Positions 41,784 through 52,088 are shown, counted from the first letter of the stretch. The stretch: 64,000 bases of DNA from Trachythela sp. YZ-2020 (GCA_016169945.1 JADLSH010000020.1:434001-498000); one strand, 5' to 3'. Numbers and translations: made by a program. The notes: generated by a model not told the origin, from the letters alone.

Positions 41784-42660
41784 CTACAAGGGAAGAAATA
41801 GAAAATATCGTAAATCCTATTATTTCAGTCACATTTAGGGGGGGGGTACAGGAGAGGGGGACGTTATAGAGAGGGTGTTCATTGATTTGGCCGAAAGGCT
41901 GTGAGTAATAAACTAGAATCTTGGACATAACTTGTTAAGACTGCCTTTCCCTCTATGCAAAATTCGCATACCCTTTATGATAGATTCCCTGTAAAATCAT
42001 GTTGCGCTTTTTTAGTCCCCACTCTCCCAACTCATTGTTGAGCTTGTGTCATCGTAAATTTTCAAAAGTGGTTTCGGGATTGTTCACAACATTTAACGGG
42101 TCTCGAAACTTGTTTTGTCAGTGTTCATTAACTTTGCAATATTGCGAGTGATTGTCTCAAGGGTTATTGCCCAAGATTGAAGGTAAGCAAACCTGACCTT
42201 CAAGGCATTGATAAGTCTAATCAAGGCATATATATTTCTTTGTTGTGAAAGAGGAAAGGAGGCTCAATATTAATGGTGGTTAAAGAATCTCTTCCATAGC
42301 AGCGTTGTTAGAAGTACGGTGCCTTTTAAGGATTAATATCGGGATTAATTAATTATTATTAATATCAAACCTTAATTATTATTGAAATTTGGTTCAAAAA
42401 TTCCTAGAGATTAAATGGGTTGGTTTGCCTAATTATGGTAAATTAATTTACCGCAATTTCCAGCAAGCCTTTCGCGCTTGTGTTCGACCTTTTCGCTTTG
42501 CTTCGGGGCAACCTTAATTGAATTAGTTGCATTACTATATACGAACGGCCTTCGCTAAAAACGTCGAAGTTCTTGTCATATTTTTCAGGTAGTTTGATCC
42601 TGCAAGCCGCAGAATATCGTTCGTTTATCGCTACCTAAACTGGAACTGTATTAGTAGTAT
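41784..42660. other. Candidate intron of the CRD gene; hairpin half
   Basis: No exon recognised. ACGTCGAAGTTCTTGTCAT to CAGGTAGTTTGATCC (42560-42602) is a lone half of the hairpin at 14037-14199. Poly-G run at 41839-41847. Confidence 0.4.
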
Positions 42661-43006
42661 TAGGCCCGTAGCTGGGGGGTTCCCAGGGGGGGCAAGGCCC
42701 CCCTAGCGGAAAATTGTGCCCCCCCTAGCACAAATAACAGTAACGTAAATTTTCATTTTGAAAAAGTAAATTTGTTATATATTTCATTTGAAAAAGTGAA
42801 TTTGTTATATATATAAACTTTTAACTATTAAGTAATACATTACTAACGCAATACTATGTGATTTCCGGGAAAAAAATTTTCAGCGCCCCACGCGTCGACA
42901 TGAAAAGAAAGAATTTTTGTCGGAAAAGGTAAAATATTTTGACGAACGCGGACAGACATCGAAACGTGCCCCCCCCCCCAAAAAGGGGGCCAGCTACGGG
43001 CCTGAG
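42661..43006. mobile_element. G-rich TIR element (GGCCCGTAGCTGG ends)
   Basis: AGGCCCGTAGCTGG at 42662 and CCAGCTACGGGCCT at 42990-43003 are exact inverted ends. Interior has GGGGGGCAAGGCCCCCC and two copies of AAAAAGT(A/G)AATTTGTTATA. Non-coding. Confidence 0.85.
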
Positions 43007-43021
43007 TAGTATACAACAAAC

Positions 43022-43274
43022 CTGCTGCCATGTCGGGAGACACTGCGTGACTGGCGATTGTGCCTACTTTCAGCTGAGTTTCCAGTGGGACCAACAGACC
43101 AGGTCGCGCAACTCGAAATTTGAAATCTAATGTCGCTTCCACTCCCATTAAAGGAACGCTGGCACGGCGACTTGCTGCTTCTGCTGCTGCTGTAGGGAGG
43201 TTGTTCTTGGTGGTCAATTCGTCAGGCACGCTGCCGCCGCTGCTGCTAGAGGATGTTGTCTTTGGTGGTCGTGT
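43022..43274 (-). CDS. Possible upstream exon of the CRD gene
   Basis: An open minus-strand stretch between an AG (TTTTATCACACAG) and a GTTTGT donor, 253 nt, leaving phase 1, which matches the entry phase of the CRD exon at 41783. It would encode a Ser/Ala/Thr-rich segment, SSSSSGGSVPDELTTKNN, then VEATLDFKFRVARPGLLVPL. No domain recognised. The donor is weak and another frame is partly open, so this is only a candidate. Confidence 0.3.
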
Positions 43275-43317
43275 CTGTGTGATAAAACGCTCTGGTTAAA
43301 ATTTCCAATGGACTTTC

Positions 43318-43640
43318 CAGTAGAGTCAAACTGGTCCTGGAAGCAGACTTCTCGCATGTAAAGCCCCGCGTACAGACGAGCAAGTTTTCCTTGACAAGTT
43401 CCTTGACGAATCTACTGAAACAAGTCTGTGATCAATTTTTTGATCAATTTTTTTACTTTCCTCTTAGCAAACTTACTAAAGAACAATACGAACAAAGAAA
43501 ATACTTTACTTGTGAGGATCCAGTGAGTCAAACTGGTCCTGGAAGCAGACTTCTCGCATGTAAAGCCCCGTACTGGCCGTACAGACGAGCAAGTTTTCCT
43601 TGACAAGTTCCTTGACGAATCTACTTGTTCGTGTGTACGG
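43318..43640. repeat. Direct duplication within a MITE region
   Basis: GTCAAACTGGTCCTGGAAGC through CTTCTCGCATGTAAAGCCCC and the following MITE end occur twice (from 43326 and from 43528), about 200 bases apart. Confidence 0.85.
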
Positions 43641-43908
43641 CAAACAAGTCTTTTTGATCAATTTTTCCTTGACAAGTTTTACTAGCCCGCAATATTAACG
43701 ACACAAAAGAATACTTCTTGTCAAGTTTTCTTGTCGACCTTACACACGAACAATTTTCCTTGTTCAAAAGCTGGTATGACTAACTTTTAAACAAGGCCTT
43801 TCCTTGTCCAGTAAAACTTTTTGTCATACACAAAAGTCAGTTTTTGTCATACACATTAGCAAATAAAACTTGTCAAGGAAAACTTGCTCGTTTGTACGGG
43901 GTTAAGAC
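43363..43908. mobile_element. MITE with GTACAGACGAGCAAGTTTTC ends
   Basis: AAGCCCCGCGTACAGACGAG at the left and GCTCGTTTGTACGGGGTT at the right are inverted; AAGTTTTCCTTGACAAGTT and complement recur throughout. Related fragment at 28690-28790. Confidence 0.75.
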
Positions 43909-44062
43909 ACATGCACTAGCTATTGGTTACATTTGTTAAAAGACAGTCACTCACCTGAAGCTTAAAACAGCAACAGACATAAATTCAGCATTGCTTCGGA
44001 ATATTTCTGTCAGCTAGAAATATCGAAATGAGTTGAAATTATAAAACTTGAAGAGATTCGTA

Positions 44063-44481
44063 TTAAGGTACAGAGCACCTTTGATATGTTAAAATTCATC
44101 CAAAATTTTATTTTGGTTTTTATAACAGGTTTGAAGAAAAAATTTTAAAAACCCACCGAGTTATTTAATAAAATATTTTCGCCGCATTCTTAAGTGGCGC
44201 GAAGGTTTATACTATTTGGCTGTATAAAAATGACATTTTCAGCAATATATGTTAAAACCGTCAGGAGCATTAGGCCACGGCGTGAAGGTACCGCGAGTTT
44301 AAATTTTCCAAAATAATTCATAATATAAAATGTTCTATTTGTTGTCAATTTCACAACTTTGTGATATTCTGCATGTAGTTATCAACATTTGGTGAAAATA
44401 TTGTAAAAATCGGACGGCTAATATTAAGCGCGCAGTAACGAGTATCCTCAAAGAGCCTCAAATGGTATCCTGTAACCTTAA
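44063..44481. mobile_element. Candidate MITE with TTAAGG...CCTTAA ends
   Basis: TTAAGGTACAGAGCACC at the left and GGTATCCTGTAACCTTAA at the right are imperfect inverted ends, 419 bp apart. Interior non-coding. Confidence 0.5.
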
Positions 44482-44559
44482 GATGTTGATTAATTACCTC
44501 AACCGGGAGGTTATGTGTTTACCTGCCGTGTTTATGCTTCTTTGTTTTCGAGTGCCCTC

Positions 44560-44830
44560 CAGTTGGTTATTTGAATTGAATTGAAACTTTATTTACCGAG
44601 GGTAACACGTAATAGTTTGACAACTAATAAACTTGTGGCCCGCATAACGAACAAATATATACTATATACATGAGAAAAATATGCTATATATATACTGTAG
44701 AATAAAGTTGAAATACTAAAAATTATGATCTAAAAATGGATAAAAACCCATATCGTTCATTTGATTGTTCTTAAGTCTGCTATACAATTTGTTCTTTAAA
44801 GTGTTTATTGAACTAGAGGTGCGTAATTTA
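44560..44830 (-). mobile_element. Possible LINE 3' tail
   Basis: Minus strand ends GGTAAATAAAGTTTCAATTC after GTGTTACCCTC, a tail typical of CR1-like elements. Split from 45325 on by the MITE. Confidence 0.45.
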
Positions 44831-45322
44831 AAGGGCTTATGCAGCGAAAATTCGGTTCGAGTGAAACTCTCTTATTAAAGAGAACTTTTGAAGTTATGAA
44901 GATTGACGTTTGGAGCTTTTCCATATCCCACTTCATTCTTGAGATATTAAGATGTGTTTGATATGTAAATAACATCACTGTGACATCACACTGCATAATG
45001 AATTGTTGGAAAATCACGAATACCTCTGAGATTATTTAACCAATCGCCTTTAAACTGTCATTTGTTTCTGCCTATCGCAGGACACCACACATGCAGAGTT
45101 TCAAGTGATTTAATTCAATTATTTCAAAGATATTCGTGATTTTCCAACAATTCATTATGCAGTGTGATGTCACAGTGATGTTATTTACATATCAAACACA
45201 TCTTAATATCTCAAGAACGAAGTGGGATATGGAAAAGCTCCAAACGTCAATCTTCATAACTTCAAAAGTTCTCTTTAATAAGAGAGTTTCACTCGAACCG
45301 AATTTTCGCTGCATAAGCCCTT
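44831..45322. mobile_element. 492-bp fold-back MITE with 190-bp arms, TA target
   Basis: AAGGGCTTATGCAGCGAAAA and TTTTCGCTGCATAAGCCCTT are exact ends, flanked by TA on both sides (Tc1/mariner-like target). Arms of about 190 bp (44831-45025 and 45125-45322) are nearly perfect, spacer about 100 bp. Identical short peptides from both arms are not genes. Confidence 0.9.
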
Positions 45323-45399
45323 TAACCCTGTTAAATCTAGGTGGTACGATAGTATAATTAATACTGCGAGTGTTTCTATTATTCTGATTGCCGTTCAAC

Positions 45400-46740
45400 T
45401 GTAATAGATCTTTGATGCAATCTGGACAAGAGTCCGTTGATCTTTTATATAAAATAATAATATATATATATTTAACCAGGATACCAACATCACTGACGTG
45501 TTTTTCAGTGGGGTCCTGCATCTTACAATTATTTACAACAATAATAGACATCTTTACATAACAACGATAATGAAAAACGAACAATTAATTTGTATTATAT
45601 AACATTATTGTCATTAATGTTTTATTAAAATAATTCAATCATTAACTGTGAAACGTTCCTCGAAAGGTAAAAAGGAATAAAAGTAGAGAATAATAAAAAG
45701 CTAGAGGCTTAGGATGGACGTGAATAGCACAGTGTACACTTAAGAACTGAATTGTTGGCGTATATATATAGCATGCAACTAAGAATAGTTATCAGAGCGT
45801 AAACTTACTAACTTAGTTTTAGTGATGACTTAAATTGAGTCAGAGAATCAATTTAATTGTCCAAATTGTTGAAGTCTTTAGAAGCATAGTAAGTAGGTTT
45901 GTGTTTACCCCAGTTCGTATTGGCTTTCGGGAGATGAAGATTATTACAAGATCTTGTGCTGTAAAGTGTAGGAATGAATACTGTTGTTAGTTGTTAGATT
46001 GAAGTCGAAGTAAATTATTCCATTAGTACATTTGTAGATGAAGATACAACGATGTTTATATCTGCGAGAAGTGAGAGTTGACCAGTGAAGTGTAGCGAGA
46101 GCTTCGGTTACTGAAGAGAGGAGGAATATCCAGTATCAGTTTAGCTGCTTTATTTTCCAAGGTTTGTAGAGAGTTCATGAGTCCAGAGTTGTTTTTGTCG
46201 CCGCAAATTATATCTGCGTAATCGAATAGCGGTAGTATCGTAGAGGTATAGAAGTTTTGTCTTGCGTCCAGTGCTAAGAAAAATTTGACACGGCGCAGCA
46301 ATCCTAATCTTGGATTGACTTTGCCTATGATATTTTCTATGTTCATGCCAGGTAAGGTTCTCGGTGATCGTATAATGCCCAGATATTTCAATGATTGTTC
46401 TTGTTTGATCGTTCGATTGCAAATAGCGATGTTGATGTTGGAAATGGATGTGAAATGAAATATTGTCCGCAGAGCAATAAAGGAGTGTATCAACACCAGA
46501 AAGTACTGAATTGTGTGGTCAACTGTATCGAATTATTTTCTTAGATCAATCGAGACGGCCCCTGTAATATTTCTCTTATTGAGACTGTCAAGTATTTGTT
46601 CAGTAAAATGAGCCAGGGAAACCGTAGTGGAGAGTTTGGAGCGAAAACCAAATTGTTGGGGAGCTACAGTAACTTGCAGGTAATGCTTGTGTTCTTGCAG
46701 GTAATTGTAGACTTGAAGATGGACGACGCGTTCTCATAAT
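45400..46740 (-). pseudogene. Degraded LINE reverse transcriptase
   Basis: Minus-strand pieces in order: TEQILDSLNKRNITGAVSID plus LRK*FDTVDH (motif A with a stop, 46620-46520), then after a deletion EQSLKYLGI, LTWHEHIENI in shifting frames, and KVNPRLGLLRRVKFFL to TILPLFDYADIIC (thumb and C-terminus, about 46400-46090). The catalytic DD box is lost. The 3' UTR includes the reverse complement of GGACCCCACTGAAAAACAC (45500-45520), linking it to 2525-2905. Dead copy. Confidence 0.75.
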
Positions 46741-46789
46741 TTGCTCAAAGTTGGAAGAATGGTGATAGGTCGCAAACTGCAACTGGCAA

Positions 46790-47023
46790 CTGAAAAGATG
46801 GAATTCCACGAACATCAGCTGACGAGTATCGAAGCGTACCTGTCGTGCCGTTTAATCCCGCTGGATAAGGATCCTGGTGTCAGACCGATTGGAGTTGGAG
46901 AAGTCTTACGTCGAATTATTGGTAAATCAATTATTTACACCATAGATCATGAAAAGTGCTGGTGATCTACAATTATGTGCTGGTCAACAAGCAGGGTGCG
47001 AAGCTGCCGTACACTCGATGGTT
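46790..47023 (+). pseudogene. [13 protein letters not shown] reverse transcriptase, N-terminal part
   Basis: Frame reads [20 protein letters not shown] then [13 protein letters not shown], followed after a frame change by LQLCAGQQAGCEAAVH. These are the fingers blocks of an RT class common in cnidarian genomes and unlike the LINE RTs nearby. It breaks at 47023 where a minus-strand LINE is inserted and resumes at 49670. I do not know the accepted name of the class. Confidence 0.75.
47017..47023 (+). repeat. Target-site duplication, left copy (GATGGTT)
   Basis: GATGGTT here and at 49670-49676 flank the LINE exactly; in the host RT they would overlap at the same codons (Ser-Met-Val). Confidence 0.85.
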
Positions 47024-49669
47024 GATGATGATTTATTAAAATTTCCAAATGGCAGGTGCATGGCATAACCAGTAACCTGAAAAACTTGAAATTACAAATT
47101 GATAAAAGTAGCTATACTATTTACAAGTTAAAAAGTTATAAAAGTTAACGATTCAAATATATATAAATGTACTGAGTTGAAGATTAGATTAAAAACGTTA
47201 GTTTGAGTGGGTCATCTCAATTGAATCCCATTTTTTTACACAATATGGGATATAACTGTTTTTAAAACGTTCTGTTCTACATTTAAAAAGTGGATACTTT
47301 CGAGGGTTCCTAAGTTGATTTTTGTGGTTAACAGGATCAGGAAGAAGTTCATGTAATTTGTTATCATGGTTTAAAACAGCTTTATATAAAGACAAGCATT
47401 GTTTCTCTCTGCGTTCGTGGAGTGTAGATAATCGCGATTGATCGAGAGAAGCAGTATATGAGAGATGAGGGAACATAATCTTTATCGCTCTTTTTTGAAC
47501 ATGTTCGATTTGATCAGATAAAGTTGAGGAGAGTGAAGTATGCCAAACCTGGCATGCATATTCCAATACCGGTCGGATAAAAGTACAGAAGATATTTAAT
47601 AAGTCTGCAGCCGGGACACCATTGCGTTTCAAAATTCGAAGGGCATATAACCTTTTACTAGCTTTAGCACATATGTTATCAACATGAGTATTCCATGTAA
47701 GGTCGCTTGAGATTGTTATTCCCAAGAGCTTGAAACTTTTCACTATATCAAGTGAGACGTTATTGATGGTGAGCTGATCAATTGCTAACGGGGTCTTTAG
47801 GAAAGATATTCGGAATTCTTTCGTTTTCTTAATGTTAAGGCGCATGTTATTAGCTTCTGTCCAGGTATTGACGATGTTGAGGTCCGTTTGGAGCATAGTA
47901 TAATTGGTTGACCTGGAAACGACTTCATATGCGGTACAATCGTCTACATACTTGTATAAGGGTAGGGTTGTTGTAAGATCGTTTATCATTATAAGGAAGA
48001 ATAAGGGGGCAAGTATGGTTCCTTGTGGGACACCAGCATTAATTTCCTTCCAATCAGATTTTATTTTACCCATTTTTACTCGGAAATAACGGTGTTCTAG
48101 GAAATTTGCACACCAGTTCAATAGTATGGGGGGAACATTGAGATTTGATAGTTTTTCTAGGAGGATATTGTGGTCAACGCGATCGAAAGCTTTGGAAAAA
48201 TCGATCATGCAGGATCTTATGGAGTTACCAGGTGTTTCGAGTGCAACTAACCAATGATGGATAAGGTGAATTAGGGCATGTGTTGTGGAGCTATTCTTGA
48301 TATTTCCGTATTGGTAGTGGTCTAAATGCGGCCAGATATAGGGGCTCAGCCAACGGAAAACAAATCGTTCCAGTATTTTACTTAGGACAGGGGTAAGTGA
48401 TATAGGTCTTAGGTCGTCATCGACGGACTTTGGATTGGGTACTTTAGGTATTGCTAGAACGTCGGCACTTCTCCAAACGTTTGGGAGAAAGCCTTGGGTG
48501 ATTGAAGCATTAAATATGGAGGATATGGGATCACTGAGGATAGGCGCACAGGTCTTGAGGAGCCAATTGGGTATATCATCTGGCCCAGTGGATTTCTGCG
48601 TGTTAATTTGGGACAGTTCATACTCGACTTGTTGGGATGTGATGGTGAATTCATCCGGAACTGAGAGGATTGGTAATCTGGTAAAGTTGAGTGGTGGAAT
48701 ATCTTTCGAAACTTTACAGAAAGATTCAGCGATCGTATCAGCTAATTCAGCACCTCGCTTAAAAACCCCTTTATGGAAAAGACTGGACACGCCAGGAGAT
48801 TTAGAAAAACCTGCTAGGTGTTTAATATTTTTCCACCATTTCTTCGGGTTAATATCTTGGGTATTTAAAATTGTTTTAGTAAAATAGATGCGACGTGCCT
48901 CTCTACACATTTTGTTGACTTTGTTGCGATAGAAGGTATACATTTGAGTATGGCCAATTAGCCATGCACGCTGTCGTTTGTTAATGAAAACTTTTATTTC
49001 AGGATTAATCCATGGTTTGTCAGAAGGATGGATCTTAATACTGCGCATGGGAAGGGTAGAATCCATCGCTTGAGATACAATTTCAGTAAAGAGGGAAACT
49101 TTGTCGTTACATGATGTAGTATGGCAGAGTGGGATCCAGTCAGCCCGCGACAATTTTATAAATAGATCATGTTTATTGGAAGGTCGAGAATCTCTTCTTA
49201 GAATACGTTTAGTTGGTTGTGTAAATGAAGTCAGTTGCTTTGGATTGAGGAGAACACTTGAGTGATCTGACATACCAATAGGGGGGAGAATTAATGCTTC
49301 ATTATAATGACACGATAAGGTAGAATAGGCTTGATCAAGGGTATTTGCTCCCCGTGTTGGTTTTTTTACTAGCTTTTTTAGTTTAAACGATGAACATAGG
49401 CTGCCAGGTGTAAATTGATTGAAGTCCCCTAAAATAATAATTCCTGCATTTGGGAACTTTGCTAAAGCAGTATCCAAGGATTGAAATAAATGATCTCGTA
49501 GCAGGTAGTCTTTGTTTTGAGGAGGATGGTACACTGTTGCCATGATAATTGAGCTAATTCCCCTTGGTAATCTGTTTGGTTTGAGTAAAAACCACTGTGT
49601 CTCAAATTGTAGATCTGAGAGGTAATCTAATTCAAGAAAATTTAAGTTATTGTTGATGTAAGTGCACAG
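47024..49669 (-). mobile_element. 5'-truncated LINE with 7-bp TSD, nearly intact ORF
   Basis: Inserted antisense into the [13 protein letters not shown] RT element. Minus strand: endonuclease C-terminal part, RT, short 3' UTR and an (ATC)n-like tail at 47024-47033. The open frame is not interrupted, so insertion is recent compared with the neighbours. Confidence 0.9.
47198..49669 (-). CDS. LINE endonuclease (C-terminal part) and reverse transcriptase
   Basis: One open frame from the truncated 5' edge to a stop at 47198. The ATG at 49541-49543 is internal; the frame continues upstream to 49663 (LQFETQWFLLKPNRLPRG). Endonuclease block IIILGDFNQF and GMSDHSSVLL (the catalytic SDH) are present. 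RT blocks: MIDFSKAFDRVDHNILLEKL (motif A), INAGVPQGTILAPLFF (B), YKYVDDCTAYE (C, Y-V-D-D), MRLNIKKTKEF, then WHTSLSSTLSDQIEHVQKRA. Both catalytic aspartates are kept. Activity: nicking of target DNA and target-primed reverse transcription. Missing the N-terminal half of the endonuclease, so this copy cannot move by itself. Confidence 0.9.
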   Translation of the reverse strand: MCTYINNNLNFLELDYLSDLQFETQWFLLKPNRLPRGISSIIMATVYHPPQNKDYLLRDHLFQSLDTALAKFPNAGIIILGDFNQFTPGSLCSSFKLKKLVKKPTRGANTLDQAYSTLSCHYNEALILPPIGMSDHSSVLLNPKQLTSFTQPTKRILRRDSRPSNKHDLFIKLSRADWIPLCHTTSCNDKVSLFTEIVSQAMDSTLPMRSIKIHPSDKPWINPEIKVFINKRQRAWLIGHTQMYTFYRNKVNKMCREARRIYFTKTILNTQDINPKKWWKNIKHLAGFSKSPGVSSLFHKGVFKRGAELADTIAESFCKVSKDIPPLNFTRLPILSVPDEFTITSQQVEYELSQINTQKSTGPDDIPNWLLKTCAPILSDPISSIFNASITQGFLPNVWRSADVLAIPKVPNPKSVDDDLRPISLTPVLSKILERFVFRWLSPYIWPHLDHYQYGNIKNSSTTHALIHLIHHWLVALETPGNSIRSCMIDFSKAFDRVDHNILLEKLSNLNVPPILLNWCANFLEHRYFRVKMGKIKSDWKEINAGVPQGTILAPLFFLIMINDLTTTLPLYKYVDDCTAYEVVSRSTNYTMLQTDLNIVNTWTEANNMRLNIKKTKEFRISFLKTPLAIDQLTINNVSLDIVKSFKLLGITISSDLTWNTHVDNICAKASKRLYALRILKRNGVPAADLLNIFCTFIRPVLEYACQVWHTSLSSTLSDQIEHVQKRAIKIMFPHLSYTASLDQSRLSTLHERREKQCLSLYKAVLNHDNKLHELLPDPVNHKNQLRNPRKYPLFKCRTERFKNSYIPYCVKKWDSIEMTHSN

Positions 49670-51090
49670 GATGGTTCAAATATTTGCAGAAGAAGAAACT
49701 GATGCACTTCTCCTAGTCGATGCAACTAATGCTTTCAATTCCATCAACCGAAATGTTATGCTCCACAATATCCAGTATATTTGTCCTGCCATGTCAGTTT
49801 ACGCCTACAATTGTTACGCAACACCATCACGTTTGTTCGTACAAGGCGAGAAAGAAAACATCAGCCGAAGGTACTACTCAAGGAGACTCGTTAGCCATGC
49901 CCTTAGCAGTTGCAATTACACCTTTGCTCCATCTAATTAAGAGTGACACTACACATGAAGTCAAGCAAGTTGCCTTTGCAGATGACCTTGGTGGTGCTGG
50001 TGAGCTGGCGCAGTTACGCTGTTGGTGGGGCAATATCTCTGAATATGGTCCTCTGTTAGGCTACTATCCGCGTGCAGACAAATCCTGGCTAATAGTCAAA
50101 CCTGATCTACATCAAATGGCTGAAGAAATTTTCGCAGGAACGGACGTTCGTATATCATCCGAAGGTCAGAAATATCTGGGTGGGTATACATTGGCTCTGA
50201 AGATGGAAAGATCAGCTATGTGAAATCATTAGTTGAACAATGGTCCAGCCAACTTCGTGCATTAAGTCAAATCGCCAAGCATGAGCCACAGGTAGCCTAC
50301 GCAGCGTTTGTATCTGGATTTCGCCATCGGTTTACCTACCATATTCGAACCATTCCTAAAATTCAAGACCAACTGCAATAGATCGATGTCATCATTGATA
50401 ACTTGTTTCTTCCTGCTCTCACTGACAATCGAAGTCTGTCCGAGGACGACCGTAAGTTATTGTCTTTGCCTACACAACTTGGTGGATTAGGAATACCAAT
50501 TTTATCGGAAATCTGTGACACCGAGAACAGTAACTCGAAAGTCCTTTGTGAAAGCCTTATTGGTAAAATAATCAAGCAAAACAGTGACAAGTCCGAACCA
50601 GCACTTATTCCATTATCGGGTGAAGTCCTGCCTCCTAGTGCCAACTCAGCTGATGATGCACGCGTCGACATTGCTGCGAGAGGTTTTTGGCAGAGATGTG
50701 GAAAGGCATTTTTTGATGTTCGGGTTTTTAATCCTTACGCCTTGACATATATCGAAGCCGTAGCCTCACCAGTAATTTCAACTCGAACGAGCGATAGAAG
50801 AAACGCGAGTACAACCAACGTGTAATCGAGGTCGAACATGGTTCTTTTACGCCACTTTTTTCAGCGCGTATGGCGGATGCGGACGAGAAGCGCAACACTT
50901 CCTCCCTACTCTGGCTGACCAGATTGCTGCCAAGAGGCATTTTAACAAGAGTGTCGTGATGAGCTGGCTACGCAGAAAGATCGCCTTTGCTCTGCTCAGA
51001 GCCCAAGTCCTATGCATCAGAGGAAGCAGAACAGTTTTCAAGAGACCAGAAATCAATGCTTCAGACATTGAACTTTCCGAGAACAACTCT
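49670..51090 (+). pseudogene. [13 protein letters not shown] reverse transcriptase, main part
   Basis: Continues from 47023: LLVDATNAFNSINRNVMLHN (motif A), EGTTQGDSLAMPLAVA (motif B, after a frameshift near 49860), VKQVAFADDLGGAGELAQLR (motif C, F-A-D-D), LGYYPRADKSWLIVK, then ARGFWQRCGKAFFDVRVFNP and RKIAFALLRAQVLCIRGSR. A stop interrupts at 50379-50381 and frames change near 50820. C-terminal blocks WQR.GKAFFDVRVFNP and ILCLRGSR-like are the trademark of this cnidarian-abundant class. It ends at about 51090, next to an opposite-strand LINE. Confidence 0.8.
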
Positions 51091-51109
51091 CGGATCGGAT
51101 TTGAGCATT

Positions 51110-51740
51110 TCAACTTGACTTTTAATATATTTTATTAACTCAGTTAATTGTGGATTATTATTCAGAAAAAATAAATCTATCATTGATTGCGTATTTGCTG
51201 TGATTCTGGTTGGTGACGCAATGAATTGTTCAATTGAATGAGCGCGCGCAAGTGTTTGCATGCGCGATCTGTCCGTTGAGCGTTGTTTGTAGTCGACATT
51301 AAAATCACCCAATAAAATAATTTCTGCGTTTTCTGGAATTTTAGCAAGATCTTTGTTTAGTTCCTCAATAAAATGATTTAGTGCAAATTCTAGCGGTCTA
51401 TAGGCCGAACAAACAAACAAACAAACAAACATTGATTTCGTACGAGGTCGTATAATCTCAATCCAACATGTTTCAATTGTTTCACTACATAAATAATCGC
51501 GTGTTCGATAAGGCAAGCCCTCCTTAACATAAATAGCTGTCCCACCGCCAGCTTTATCTTTACGATCTTTACGAGTAATTATATAGTTTGGTATGTTAAT
51601 TTCAGCATTAGTAATTGCAGGTAGAAGCCAAGTTTCAGATAAGGTAGAAACATCAAATGGATTCTTACTGATAAACAAGCGAACTAAATCAATCTTCGGA
51701 AGTAAACTTCGTACATTAAGATGACTTACTTTCAGTCCCC
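51110..51740 (-). pseudogene. LINE apurinic-like endonuclease domain
   Basis: From about 51735: GLKVSHLNVRSLLPKIDLVR, then STLSETWLLP (catalytic E), GGGTAIYVKEGL, IILLGDFNVDY (GDFN), TQSMIDLFF. This is the DNA-nicking endonuclease of a jockey/CR1-type LINE. Part of it, FVCLFVC, is coded by a (CAAA)n-like microsatellite at 51411-51431. It stops before the SDH motif where the RT element begins. One-base shift from the 2A leader. Confidence 0.8.
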
Positions 51741-52088
51741 TTCTTGAACAATCGGCGATTTCGAACTCAGGATCGGACCAGGATTACTTTCAATATCACC
51801 AGATAAACGTAGAAGAATAATTGCAATAGAAGTGTTTATAAACAATCTTGATCCAAGAAGAAAGTACGTCGAGTTTGCTAACGGTTCAAGTTTAACGGTT
51901 TTTCTACGAACGTTTCCATTGTAGGCTGGTCTTGAGCAAGCAAGTAATTCTGACACGTATAAAATTGAACTGGTGCAAGATAAACATTTTTCCTTTTGCT
52001 TTTTGAGTATTGATCCATTTAAAGTTAAATAAATATACAAAATTACTAAAATATTGCGGGAGCGTAAAAAGCCCCTACTGAACGCCAT
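51732..52088 (-). CDS. LINE ORF leader with 2A ribosome-skipping motif
   Basis: A 105-residue leader: hydrophobic NILVILYIYLTLNG at residues 12-25, a second hydrophobic stretch just before LLRLSGDIESNPGP (residues 92-105). D-x-E-x-N-P-G-P is the 2A consensus; at such motifs the ribosome fails to form the Gly-Pro bond and releases the upstream peptide. After the motif the frame ends early (stop at 51732) because of an apparent one-base loss; in the next frame it runs straight into the endonuclease. 2A motifs at this position are known from some CR1-like LINEs of animals. Confidence 0.8.
   Translation of the reverse strand: MAFSRGFLRSRNILVILYIYLTLNGSILKKQKEKCLSCTSSILYVSELLACSRPAYNGNVRRKTVKLEPLANSTYFLLGSRLFINTSIAIILLRLSGDIESNPGPILSSKSPIVQEGD
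51774..51800 (-). other. 2A motif GDIESNPGP
   Basis: Nine codons on the minus strand with all consensus residues; preceded by LLRLS, as usual for active 2A sequences (L-L-x-x-G-D-x-E). Confidence 0.85.

Noticed and set aside
42939..43130. Plus-strand frame over the candidate CRD-gene exon
   Set aside because: Starts in the G-rich TIR element and has no splice or domain support.
44805..45357. Two identical peptides on opposite strands
   Set aside because: Arms of a fold-back MITE.
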